Of a DNA stretch of 64,000 nt, positions 17,584 to 25,750 are shown piece by piece. Source of the DNA: an uncultured Collinsella sp. (GTDB lineage: Bacteria > Actinomycetota > Coriobacteriia > Coriobacteriales > Coriobacteriaceae); contig CATYJU010000007.1 of NCBI GenBank assembly GCA_958407995.1, positions 3,037 to 67,036 on the forward strand, read 5' to 3'. A program made the translations under genes and the position numbers. The notes below the pieces were generated by a model. That model ran no database searches. It was not told the origin of the DNA and was given only the letters and a program-made list of their open reading frames with translations. The first letter of the stretch is position 1. Each line of letters opens with the position of its first letter.

Positions 17584-18209
17584 GGCTCATCGTTGTCGAC
17601 GACGACCGCTTAGTGGTCGATTCGCTCAAGATTATCCTGGGCGCCCAGCCGCAGATCGAAGTGGCGGGCACCGGCGCCAATGGCGACGAGGCGGTCGCGC
17701 TCTACAGCGAGCACGCGCCCGACATCGCGCTGCTCGACATTCAGATGCCGGGACGCGACGGCCTTTCGGCGGCACGCGAAATCCTTGAGCGCGACCCCAC
17801 GGCGCGCGTGGTGTTTCTGACGACATTCTCGGATGACGAGTACATTGTGTCGGCGCTTAAACTGGGCGCCCGCGGCTACCTGATCAAGACCGATGTCGCC
17901 GCCATTCCGCCGGCGTTGGCACAGGTTATGGATGGCAAACGCGTGCTCGAGGGCAAGGCGATCGAGGATATCGATTTTAATGGGGCGGGCACCGAAGCCG
18001 ACGCGCCCCGCCGGCCCACAGCCTTTGCCGGCCTAACCGACCGCGAGTTCGAAGTCGCCGAGCTCATCGCCCGCGGCCTCGACAACAAGGAGATCGTCGC
18101 CACCGCCTACATGGGCGAAGGCACCGTGCGCAACCACATCAGCTCGATCCTTGCAAAGATGGGCCTGCGCAACCGCACGCAGATCGCCATCGCCTACCTG
18201 CGAGGGTAG
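17580..18209 (+). CDS. NarL/LuxR-family response regulator
   Basis: 209 aa. Receiver domain with phospho-acceptor D53 (LLDIQMPG), acidic pocket VVDDDR (5-10) and conserved Lys in GYLIKTD; linker 120-140; C-terminal LuxR-type HTH (about 145-205; LTDREFEVAELIARGLDNKEI shortened: LIARGLDNKEI; YMGEGTVRNHISSILAKMG). Start overlaps the kinase stop. The divergent ABC exporter is the likely target, by position only. Confidence 0.9.
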   Translation: MRLIVVDDDRLVVDSLKIILGAQPQIEVAGTGANGDEAVALYSEHAPDIALLDIQMPGRDGLSAAREILERDPTARVVFLTTFSDDEYIVSALKLGARGYLIKTDVAAIPPALAQVMDGKRVLEGKAIEDIDFNGAGTEADAPRRPTAFAGLTDREFEVAELIARGLDNKEIVATAYMGEGTVRNHISSILAKMGLRNRTQIAIAYLRG

Positions 18210-18269
18210 TTGCCCAACGACTGACCGCCCCGGCATAGCAAAATGGCTGTCACCGATTTAATACCATTT

Positions 18270-18423
18270 CAAAACTATGCCGGTTTACGGGGCTAAACTC
18301 AGGACCCCCATCCATACCCGCGTTTTCTGCAAAATGACGGCTCGTCTACCTGCGATTTTATTTTCACGGATATCGGCATGGTTGGGAGCGCGTGACTTAG
18401 CCCCGTAAACCGGCATAGTTTTG
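18270..18423. repeat. Family A inverted-repeat element, copy 1 (154 bp)
   Basis: Perfect 26-bp terminal inverted repeats beginning CAAAACTATGCCGGTTTACG. The interior has a second nested pair (CCATCCATACCC / GGCATGGTTGGG) and a core GTCTACCTGCGATTTT. Whole element can fold as one long hairpin. Confidence 0.85.
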
Positions 18424-18465
18424 TCCGAGCGGCTCTGCACGAGCGCCTCCGCAAGCCTCGCGGGA

Positions 18466-18500
18466 CCAAAATGATCCGTTTTCCTCCGTCCCCAAGGAAT
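18466..18500. repeat. Family C repeat, copy 1
   Basis: CCAAAATGATCCGTTTTCCT then CCGTCCCCAAGGAAT. Lies between an A and a B element. Near-identical copies sit at about 18701-18735 and, reversed, at about 45284-45320 and 45536-45575. Confidence 0.7.
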
Positions 18501-18520
18501 CACCCGGAACCGCTCGCCAC

Positions 18521-18670
18521 GAAACCTGCCCATCTACTACGTTTGACTCGATACCCTTGACCATACCCCCGTTTTCCAGAAAACCGCAGGCGTTCTACCT
18601 GCGGTTTTCTTTTCGCATTTTTTGCCGTGGTTGAGGGCCACCGCCCAAACGTAGTAGATAGGCCCATTTC
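18521..18670. repeat. Family B inverted-repeat element, copy 1 (150 bp)
   Basis: 25-bp ends (GAAACCTGCCCATCTACTAC... and its inverse, 21/25 matching). Interior holds an inverted AAAACCGCAGGCGTTCTACC / CTGCGGTTTT core like that of family A and a GACCATACCC / CCGTGGTTGAGGG pair. Confidence 0.8.
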
Positions 18671-18700
18671 ATGGCGAACGGGCCACACGGATGTCCTCGC

Positions 18701-18735
18701 GAGGCCAAAATGATCCGTTTCCCTCTGTCCACGGG
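18701..18735. repeat. Family C repeat, copy 2
   Basis: GAGGCCAAAATGATCCGTTT then CCCTCTGTCCACGGG, in the same orientation as copy 1 and flanking the B element on its other side. Confidence 0.7.
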
Positions 18736-18768
18736 AGATCAAGTGCTGTTACGAATATGGTGTCATTT

Positions 18769-18922
18769 CAAAACTATGCCGGTTTACTACGATAAAAACG
18801 AGATTCCCGACCACGCGTGATTTTTTCGCAAAACTACAAGCCGTCTACCTGCGGTTTTGATTTTGCCAAATGCGGTGTGGTTGGAGGTGGGCGATTTATC
18901 GTAGTAATCCGGCATAGTTTTG
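18769..18922. repeat. Family A inverted-repeat element, copy 2 (154 bp)
   Basis: 28-bp ends, 27 matching, beginning CAAAACTATGCCGGTTTACT. Compared with copy 1 the inner part of the stem changes from CGGGGCTA to CTACGATAAA in both arms together, so pairing is preserved. Core GTCTACCTGCGGTTTT. Confidence 0.85.
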
Positions 18923-18953
18923 TTCGCGACGGCACAACCGCGCGTTTAAGCGC

Positions 18954-18987
18954 GGGGCCGGTGGGGCAAAATTGCCCCACCGGCCCC
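18954..18987 (-). terminator. Long hairpin after the hydrogenase operon
   Basis: Perfect 15-bp stem GGGGCCGGTGGGGCA / TGCCCCACCGGCCCC with a 4-base loop, 21 bases beyond the operon's last stop codon. It lacks a good T tract, so termination strength is uncertain. Confidence 0.6.
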
Positions 18988-19008
18988 TATTCCAGTTCTA
19001 TCCCAGCG

Positions 19009-19350
19009 TTACTCCGGCTTGGTTTCTACCGTGGGAGTCTTATTCGCCGCAACTGGAGTACGAGCGGTGTCCATAGTCAGGCAATGCTTGGGGCAGCTCT
19101 CGATGCACTCACCGCACACCACGCAGGCATACGGGTCGATCGACCACGTTCCACCCTTGCGATCGACCGCGAGCGCGCCCGCCGGGCAGCGGCGTACGCA
19201 CATGCCGCAGCAGATGCACACGTCCATGTCGTTGACGATGTGCCCGCGCAGGCGCTTGGGCGCCGCGAGCTTCTCCTGCGGATAGCACACCGTGACCGGC
19301 TGCTTGACCATAGAGCCCAAGGCCGTCTTGGCAAATGTCAGCAAACTCAT
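19009..19350 (-). CDS. Group 4 [NiFe] hydrogenase ferredoxin-like subunit (EchF/NuoI type)
   Basis: 113 aa from the ATG at 19348-19350 (MSLLTFAKTAL), 7 bases after the preceding stop; an upstream ATG in the same frame would overlap the large-subunit gene. Two four-cysteine [4Fe-4S] motifs (CICCGMCVRRCP and CVVCGECIESCP) make it the electron-transfer subunit linking ferredoxin to the hydrogenase module. The C-terminal tail is Thr/Pro/Lys-rich. Last gene of the operon. Confidence 0.88.
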   Translation of the reverse strand: MSLLTFAKTALGSMVKQPVTVCYPQEKLAAPKRLRGHIVNDMDVCICCGMCVRRCPAGALAVDRKGGTWSIDPYACVVCGECIESCPKHCLTMDTARTPVAANKTPTVETKPE

Positions 19351-19357
19351 GCCGCGC

Positions 19358-20446
19358 CTACCTTTCCGTGCAGCTAATGCAGGGATCAATGGTCAGGATA
19401 ATCATGGGCACGTTGGCAATGAGCACGCCCTGCAGCGCATGCGTCAGACCTGCCAGGTTTTGCGACGTCGGCGTGCGCACGCGAAAACGGTCCAGATTCT
19501 TGGTGCCGTTGCCGCGCACATAGTAATACGCCTCGCCGCGCGGCTGCTCAATCACAACCTCGCCGCGCGCGCCGTCGGCCGGTGTAAGCTTGGTGCGCCC
19601 GCCGATCCCGTCGTGCGGAATCTTGCCCACAAGCTCCTTAATGATGTCCATGGCCTGCGTGACCTCGGCACAGCGCACCTGGCAGCGGGCATAGCAGTCG
19701 CCATCGCTAGCAACGATAGGCCCAAACGCGGCCAGATCAGCATAGGCGCCGTCGCCAAACATGCGCACGTCGTAATCCACGCCCGAGGCGCGACCGAACG
19801 GGCCGACCATCGACAGATCCAGCGCGTCCTTCTTGCTGATCACGCCCACGCCGTGCAGGCGCTCGCCGCAGCTATTGTCGTCCAAAAACGTATGCACCAA
19901 GGCCTCGTAGTCAGGACGCATGGCATCGAGCGTCTGGACAATGCCCGCCAGTTCGGAGTCCTCAATGTCGTGTTTAAGGCCGCCGATCTCGTTAATCGAA
20001 AGGATCACGCGGCCGCCGCAGGTGCTCTCAAAGATCTTAAGAATCTGCTCGCGTAGGGTCCACGAACGATAGAACAGTGCCTCGAAACCAAAGGCATCGG
20101 CGAGCAGGCCCAGCCACAGCAGATGCGAGTGAATGCGCGAAAGCTCGTGCAAAATGGTGCGGATATACTGCACGCGGTCGGGCACCTCGATTTCGAGCAT
20201 GCGCTCGCAGGCGCTGGCATAGCCGTAGCTGTGGCCCACGGCGCAAATGCCGCAGATGCGCTCGGCGATGTAGCCAAACTGATGCATGTCGCGCTTTTCG
20301 GTGAGCTTCTCGAGCCCGCGGTGCACAAAGCCGATCTGCGGAATTGCCTCGATGACGCGGTCGTCCTCGATCACCAGGTCCAGATGAAGCGGCTCGGGCA
20401 GCACCGGGTGCTGCGGGCCAAACGGAATAACGGAGCGATGTGCCAT
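19358..20446 (-). CDS. Group 4 [NiFe] hydrogenase large (catalytic) subunit (EchE type)
   Basis: 362 aa, NuoD/EchE family. Both NiFe-ligand motifs are intact: C65 and C68 in ERICGIC (62-68) and C356/C359 in the final DPCISCTER (354-362). True complex I NuoD lacks these cysteines, so this is a hydrogenase rather than a quinone reductase. The protein ends three residues after the last Cys, without the long cleavable C-terminal extension of group 1 enzymes. Maturation (hyp) genes are not in this window. It is cytoplasmic, docked on the membrane subunits. Confidence 0.9.
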   Translation of the reverse strand: MAHRSVIPFGPQHPVLPEPLHLDLVIEDDRVIEAIPQIGFVHRGLEKLTEKRDMHQFGYIAERICGICAVGHSYGYASACERMLEIEVPDRVQYIRTILHELSRIHSHLLWLGLLADAFGFEALFYRSWTLREQILKIFESTCGGRVILSINEIGGLKHDIEDSELAGIVQTLDAMRPDYEALVHTFLDDNSCGERLHGVGVISKKDALDLSMVGPFGRASGVDYDVRMFGDGAYADLAAFGPIVASDGDCYARCQVRCAEVTQAMDIIKELVGKIPHDGIGGRTKLTPADGARGEVVIEQPRGEAYYYVRGNGTKNLDRFRVRTPTSQNLAGLTHALQGVLIANVPMIILTIDPCISCTER

Positions 20447-20451
20447 GGACC

Positions 20452-21171
20452 TTACGCCTCCTTTTTCTGCTTGTCGCTGGCGGCCTTGGCGGCAAGCGCC
20501 GCGCGGACCTTGGCCGCTTTCTCGGGATCCATGGCGGCGGGCTTTGCCTCCATCTCGGCAGCCTTGAGCGCGGCCTTCGCAGCAGTTTCATCGTGCTGAG
20601 CATCGGAGCCGGCAGCCGCAGCGGGCTGAGCGACGGCAGCGCCCGCAGCATCGCCAGCGCCCGCAGTGCCCTCCCCCGCAGCGGCCGTGGCAGTAGCAGC
20701 CTTCTCGGCCGCGGCCTTGCGCGCCTTGGCCTCGGCAGCGGCACGGACCTTCATGGCTTTCTCGCGCGCGGCCTTCACCTCGGGCGTGATAACGCTCATG
20801 GGCTCGGCAGTCGAGACCTGGTAGAAAAAGCCCTTAAAGTCAATCTGCATATCGGTGATGGCAAGACCAAACAGGTCGTGCGCTTCGTTTTCAAACGGGA
20901 ATACTGCCGGATAGTACGAGCTGATGGACGGAATCTCCTGGTACTGATTAATTCCCTCAACCACCAGGTTCTCGATCGCATAGCTGCCGTCCTGCGCAAT
21001 ATGCTCCTGAGCAGCACGAACGTTGATAAACGTATAGACCAAGCGATACGAGCCGTCGTCGACGTTGCGTTCAGCGTGCATTTGCACAAAGCGCGCGCCG
21101 ACGCCCTTAAGCGCCTGGACATGCGACAGGAGCTCTTCGATCCCGACGGTGGTATAGATTGCCTTTTGCAT
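20452..21171 (-). CDS. Hydrogenase NuoC/EchD-type subunit with Ala/Lys-rich tail
   Basis: 239 aa. Residues 1-135 match the 30-kDa NuoC fold (YPAVFPFENEAHDLFGL motif around 87-102). From about 140 the chain becomes an Ala/Lys/Glu-rich, probably helical or disordered tail of ~100 residues that is not part of the usual ~120-150 aa EchD. The start overlaps the NuoB-like stop by one base (TAATG). The tail has no recognised function. Confidence 0.85.
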   Translation of the reverse strand: MQKAIYTTVGIEELLSHVQALKGVGARFVQMHAERNVDDGSYRLVYTFINVRAAQEHIAQDGSYAIENLVVEGINQYQEIPSISSYYPAVFPFENEAHDLFGLAITDMQIDFKGFFYQVSTAEPMSVITPEVKAAREKAMKVRAAAEAKARKAAAEKAATATAAAGEGTAGAGDAAGAAVAQPAAAAGSDAQHDETAAKAALKAAEMEAKPAAMDPEKAAKVRAALAAKAASDKQKKEA

Positions 21172-21725
21172 TACTCGGCCTCCCTTGCAGCGGCGGTCGC
21201 GTCGCCGGCCTCCGCAGCAGCCACAAACCCGTCCTCGCCCAGCTCAACGCCACCGTCCCAGGTTGCGGCGCCGCCCACGGTAAGCGGGTCGCCGCCGGCG
21301 CGCATCACGGCCTCCTTCTGGTCCAGGATGCCACACGCCTCCACGATGGCATCGATCACCGTCTCGGGGCGAATGGCGCACCCGGGCGCGTACACGTCCA
21401 CGGGAATCGCGCGGTCCACGCCGCCGATCACGTTATAGGCATCGCGGAATACGCCGCCCGAACACGCGCAGATACCGCAGGCCACCACGCACTTGGGCTC
21501 GAGCATCTGGTTGTAGATCTGGCGCACGACGGGCAGGTTCTGGGCATTGACCGACCCCGTCACCAAAAAGATATCCGCATGCTTGGGGTTGCCGGTGTTG
21601 ACCACGCCAAAGCGCTCCGCATCGAACAGCGGCGTGAGCGAGGCCAGCACCTCGATATCGCATCCGTTGCAGCTCGAGCCGTCGTAATGAATAACCCACG
21701 GCGAGCGCGACATTTTATGATCCAT
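21171..21725 (-). CDS. Hydrogenase small subunit (EchC/NuoB type)
   Basis: 184 aa. The proximal [4Fe-4S] ligands of the NuoB fold are present: C19 and C22 (SSCNGCDIE), C86 (GICACSGG) and C116 (YAPGCAIRP). It relays electrons to the NiFe site in the large subunit. Residues 150-184 form an acidic Ala/Glu-rich tail. It starts 12 bases after the fused membrane subunit and overlaps the next gene. Confidence 0.9.
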   Translation of the reverse strand: MDHKMSRSPWVIHYDGSSCNGCDIEVLASLTPLFDAERFGVVNTGNPKHADIFLVTGSVNAQNLPVVRQIYNQMLEPKCVVACGICACSGGVFRDAYNVIGGVDRAIPVDVYAPGCAIRPETVIDAIVEACGILDQKEAVMRAGGDPLTVGGAATWDGGVELGEDGFVAAAEAGDATAAAREAE

Positions 21726-21737
21726 GGATGCCGCCTC

Positions 21738-24620
21738 CTAAATAAATACGTCGACGAGGATGGGCATAAGGTTGAGCAGGCCAAACACCAGCGCCACGCC
21801 CCAGCCGAGCTTAACGCAGCTGCGCCAGGTGCTACGGGCGAAGGTGTTGTCGATCAGGACCTCGACAAAATACGTCGCGGCCATCACGACCAGGGCTACA
21901 ACCCAGCTCACGGGGTTGTCCCAGACAAAGAACATGCCCACCCACATCAAAAACAGCACGGTCTCGCACCAGTGCATAAGGGTCATCTTGGCCAGCGTGC
22001 CGCCGCTCATCTCGGTGGCGACGCCCTGGACGATCTCCTGATGCGCATGATGCGAGTACGAAAGGTCAAACGGCGACTTGCGCAGCTTGATGGTGAGCAC
22101 CGCGAGCAGCGCAAGGAAAATGGGCGCGCTGTACACGATGATGGGAGCCGACTGCCCCGTTACGGCGATGGAATCGAAGCTGTCGGTGGCAAGATACAGG
22201 CCCACACTCATCAGCAAAACGGCGGGCTCGTAACTCATAACCTGCAGCAACTCACGATCGGCGCCGACCTGGGCAAACGGACTTTGCGTCGAGGCGGACG
22301 CCAGCACCACAAAGATCGCGGCGAGCGTCACCATAAAAGCGCACAGCAGCGTGTTGGAACCCGACACAAAGATGCCGCCGCCCACCACGGTAAAGATGAG
22401 CGCGCACGCCATGTAGGTATCGTCCATGGTGTTTACGCTGGCAGGGGCTTTGCGCAGGAGCTTGGCAACGTCGTAGAAGGGCTGCAGCAGGCGCGGGCCC
22501 ACGCGGCCCTGCATGCGGGCCGAAAGCTTACGGTCAAGACCGTCGATCAGACCGCCCACAAGCGGCGCCAGCAAGGCAAACGCCACGGTGCCAATAAAAA
22601 TGCCCACGACGCCCGAACCTTCAAAATACTTGCCGCGCAGCACCGAGGGCGCGCTCATGGCAAGTCTCTCGGGCCCAATCCACGCGCAACACAGCAGCGC
22701 AAACAAGATAATGCTGCAGCACACGACGCTACCCGCGGGGCCAATACGCTTCTCGCCAAGGGCGTCCTCCGAGTACCAATTGCGCTTTTCGGCCTTCACC
22801 TCGTGTCCCATCGAGCCGCGGAAATGGCGATATTTGTCGGTTCCCACACCCGAAAGGTACACGTTGACGTGCGGCTTGTTGCTCACGCGGAATGAAGTCA
22901 GCAGCACCACGGCGATAAACGCCACGATAACCACCATCAGATACATAGCGTCCTTGCCGATAACGTACGGCACGCGGCCAAACACCATGGCCAAGTAAGG
23001 CGACACCAGACCGCTCGAGATAATCGGAAACGCCACGCAGCACAGAATCAGCAACGCGGCGATGGTGTTGAGCGCCATCCATTCGGTCTTATGGACATTG
23101 ACCTCAACGTTTTGAGCCGTGGGGTCGACGCCCGAAAGCTTGGCAAGCCACTTGCCCCAGAAGTAAAACGTCGCGGCCGAGCCAAAGGCCAGAACCATGA
23201 TCATGAGCACGTTGCCGGTCTGCGCGAACGCCACCAGGGCGCCCCACTTGGACACGAGCATGCCAAACGGCGCCACAAACATGCCCATGATGCCCAGCAT
23301 CATCAGGCGCGTCAGGTGCGGCATGCGGCTGAACATACCGTCCATGTCCTCGATATTGCGGCTGCCGATATGATGCTCGGCCGTGCCCACGCACAGGAAC
23401 AGCAACGACTTTGCCACCGTGTGGAACAGGATCAGGAAGATGGCCGCCCATACGGCCTCGGGCGCGCCGACACCCAAGCAGGCACTGATGAGGCCCAAGT
23501 TGGAAATGGTGGAGTACGCGAGCACACGCTTGGCGTTGCTCTGCGAGATGGCCATGAGGGCAGCGAGCAAAAACGTGATGGCACCCACACTCGTGACCAT
23601 AAAGCCGGTCACGGGATAGATGGCATAGAGCGGGCTCAGCTTGACCATCAGGAACACGCCGGCTTTGACCATGGTTGACGAGTGCAGCAGGGCGCTCGTG
23701 GGCGTGGGGGCAACCATGGCGCCCAGCAGCCAAGTGTGGAACGGCATCTGTGCGGCCTTGGTAAGGGCGGCGAGCGATAGCAGGACGACCGGCATCACCA
23801 GCAGTGCGGACTGCGCGGTACCGGCGCCGGAAAGCTCGATCATGCCCGAGATGGTCAGCGGTATGCCGTTGACGTGCAGAAACATAAGGCCCGCCAAAAA
23901 CGCGATGCCGCCCAGCATGTTGAGGATGATCTGGGTGAAGGCGTTTTTGATGGCCTCGGGCGTGCGCGTGTAGCCAATCATGAGGAACGAGCACACGGTG
24001 GTGATTTCCCAGCCGCAGAACAGCCACTCAAGGTTGTCGCTCGTCACGATGACGAACATGGCCGAGAGGAACAGGAACATGAGCGCCAGGAACTGCGGGC
24101 GACGGTCGGGCGCGGTCTGCCCGCGCAGCGCGGCCTCGTGCTCGTCATGGGCCTGGAAGTCCTTCATGTAGCCCAGGGCATACACGCAGATAAGGCTGCC
24201 GACAATGCCAACGGCGAGCACCATGATCACACTCATGTAGTCCAGGTAGAGCGGGGTTGCGGTGACGGCTTCGGTCGCGGGCAGCGTCATGGCTGCAAAG
24301 GCGAGCGAGCCCACCAGTTGGACTATGCCGAGCACCGTGGTGAGCGCGTTCCTATATTTGTACGCGTTGTACAGGATGACGGCGCACAGGATGACGTCGA
24401 TGACGGAGCTGATGATCGAGAGCACATGCGAGGTACCGGGGGCAACCTCAAAGCTCTGCGGACCCGTGCCAAAAAACATGACGGCGACTACAACTGTCAC
24501 CGCCATAATAATGCCGGAACCTATGAGCCCCACCGCATCGCGGGCGCGGTCACCGCGCGCGAGCAGCATGCCCAGCGCCGGTACCAGCGGAAACAGGGTA
24601 AGGAAATACAGTAGCGTCAT
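21738..24620 (-). CDS. Fused antiporter-like (EchA/NuoL) and NuoH-like (EchB) membrane subunit
   Basis: 960 aa, about twice the usual length. Residues 1-~630 are a proton-antiporter domain (LTKAAQMPFHTWLLGAMVAP, then HSSTMVKAGVFL around 287-320) with 14 or so helices. After a soluble linker (about 600-650) comes an NuoH/EchB domain (GRVGPRLLQPFYDVAKLLRK around 700-715; later YSHHAHQEIVQGV). The frame is open throughout, so it is one polypeptide joining the ion-pumping and hydrogenase-anchoring subunits. First gene of the Ech operon; ion (H+ or Na+) cannot be told from sequence. Confidence 0.88.
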   Translation of the reverse strand: MTLLYFLTLFPLVPALGMLLARGDRARDAVGLIGSGIIMAVTVVVAVMFFGTGPQSFEVAPGTSHVLSIISSVIDVILCAVILYNAYKYRNALTTVLGIVQLVGSLAFAAMTLPATEAVTATPLYLDYMSVIMVLAVGIVGSLICVYALGYMKDFQAHDEHEAALRGQTAPDRRPQFLALMFLFLSAMFVIVTSDNLEWLFCGWEITTVCSFLMIGYTRTPEAIKNAFTQIILNMLGGIAFLAGLMFLHVNGIPLTISGMIELSGAGTAQSALLVMPVVLLSLAALTKAAQMPFHTWLLGAMVAPTPTSALLHSSTMVKAGVFLMVKLSPLYAIYPVTGFMVTSVGAITFLLAALMAISQSNAKRVLAYSTISNLGLISACLGVGAPEAVWAAIFLILFHTVAKSLLFLCVGTAEHHIGSRNIEDMDGMFSRMPHLTRLMMLGIMGMFVAPFGMLVSKWGALVAFAQTGNVLMIMVLAFGSAATFYFWGKWLAKLSGVDPTAQNVEVNVHKTEWMALNTIAALLILCCVAFPIISSGLVSPYLAMVFGRVPYVIGKDAMYLMVVIVAFIAVVLLTSFRVSNKPHVNVYLSGVGTDKYRHFRGSMGHEVKAEKRNWYSEDALGEKRIGPAGSVVCCSIILFALLCCAWIGPERLAMSAPSVLRGKYFEGSGVVGIFIGTVAFALLAPLVGGLIDGLDRKLSARMQGRVGPRLLQPFYDVAKLLRKAPASVNTMDDTYMACALIFTVVGGGIFVSGSNTLLCAFMVTLAAIFVVLASASTQSPFAQVGADRELLQVMSYEPAVLLMSVGLYLATDSFDSIAVTGQSAPIIVYSAPIFLALLAVLTIKLRKSPFDLSYSHHAHQEIVQGVATEMSGGTLAKMTLMHWCETVLFLMWVGMFFVWDNPVSWVVALVVMAATYFVEVLIDNTFARSTWRSCVKLGWGVALVFGLLNLMPILVDVFI

Positions 24621-24869
24621 ACCATCACTCCCCCATGCAAAAACGCTGCAATTGTTTAACGTTATAGCTCAATTGAGGAGCAGCGGCGGCAGGTTTTCGG
24701 TCAACTGGGGAGTTTTAGGCGTACGGGGTAAGGGCACGTCCGCTTTGGAGCAGCGGGGCGACGCTCCCCTATCGCAGCGACAGGCGCGCGGGCCACTGCG
24801 CGCAGTTTATTGGCCACTTTGGAGGATGTCCCGACAGGCTCGCGCCGGTCCAAAAAGTTGGCGCGGCAA
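24621..24869. other. Promoter-bearing spacer upstream of the hydrogenase operon
   Basis: About 250 bases without a gene. It must contain the hydrogenase operon promoter (minus strand), but I see no convincing hexamer pair. Confidence 0.3.
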
Positions 24870-24893
24870 GAAAAATGCGCCCCTGTGGGCGCA
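24870..24893 (-). terminator. Intrinsic terminator of the HTH gene
   Basis: Minus-strand TGCGCCC-ACA-GGGGCGCA followed by TTTTTC, 12 bases past the stop codon. Confidence 0.8.
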
Positions 24894-24905
24894 CCATCCC
24901 GTTTG

Positions 24906-25301
24906 CTATTCCGCCTTTTTAACGCGTGGCTTGCGGCCGCGCGGCTTATCGACCAGTGCGGACTCACCGCTCTCGCGGTACTGACGGCACCAAGCCTTGA
25001 CCGAAGACTCGCTGGGAATCTTGTGCTTGATCATGGCCTCGCGAACCGTCAAGCCGTTTTCCAGACGGTCCTTAACCACAGCGAGCTTTACGTCGTACGA
25101 ATAGGTGTGATGATGCGAACCGGCATTGAGAACGGCGTCGGCACCGCCCACGGCATACGCGCGGGCCCACTGACGAGCCGTGGCCTGGGGAATGCCAAGC
25201 TCCGCGGCGAGGGCGCGATGGCCGACCCCCTCTTGGAGGATCTCGACGGCGCGCTGCCTAACCTCGGGCGCATGCGTGCGAGTCCTAGTTGCTTCCGACA
25301 T
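24906..25301 (-). CDS. Helix-turn-helix protein of the IS3-OrfA type
   Basis: 131 aa from MSEATRT. Two HTH units are visible: RALAAELGIPQATARQWARA (about 30-50) and a second around 85-110 (TVREAMIKHKIPSESSVKAW). The basic end (KPRGRKPRVKKAE) is typical of transposase OrfA proteins of IS3 elements, but no OrfB, inverted repeats or second frame follow, so it may be a domesticated or orphan DNA-binding protein. It has its own terminator. Confidence 0.7.
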   Translation of the reverse strand: MSEATRTRTHAPEVRQRAVEILQEGVGHRALAAELGIPQATARQWARAYAVGGADAVLNAGSHHHTYSYDVKLAVVKDRLENGLTVREAMIKHKIPSESSVKAWCRQYRESGESALVDKPRGRKPRVKKAE

Positions 25302-25639
25302 ACCTGCCACTTCTTAGCCTTAACCGTTAATCTGCTTTCTTACGTGCAAGTTAGATAGTAGCATTTTACTGTTTGCTCAAAGCAGTTAATTAAAATAGAC
25401 GCGGCGTTATCTGGGCATTTGGCACCAAATTACGACATTTCTTTATCGATTATTTACGCTGGTAGCTGACTCGCAGCTAATCGTCATTCGCTTGTCAACA
25501 AAATTGACATCTCTTTATGTCCTTTGGTATAGAGGATATAGTTATTAACCCCTCCCCCAATAATTTTGAGTGATCTGCAAGGCAGTAGACGTCCTCACTC
25601 CTCATGATTACCTCGCATTGCCATCCACCGGAGCAAAAC
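25302..25639. other. AT-rich spacer
   Basis: About 340 bases markedly richer in A+T than the surroundings (25330-25580). It should hold the promoter of the HTH gene; I see no reliable coding frame in it. Confidence 0.4.
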
Positions 25640-25675
25640 AAAAAGGGCGGGACCTGCTGCCCTTGCAGGCCCCGC
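25640..25675 (-). terminator. Intrinsic terminator of the OYE-family gene
   Basis: Minus strand GCGGGGCCTGC / GCAGGTCCCGC stem, 7-base loop, followed by CCTTTTTG. Confidence 0.75.
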
Positions 25676-25750
25676 ACCGGTTGACACCCGACGGGACACA
25701 GCCGGGCGAGACGGATCCGTGCTACCGCCCCGCCTGGCCGCGATGTTCAA

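Noticed and set aside
24906..25301. Complete IS3 element
   Set aside because: No OrfB, no DDE residues and no terminal inverted repeats flank the HTH gene.
25495..25677. 60-codon open frame in the AT-rich spacer
   Set aside because: No ribosome site or recognisable sequence, and it overlaps the terminator of the OYE gene.
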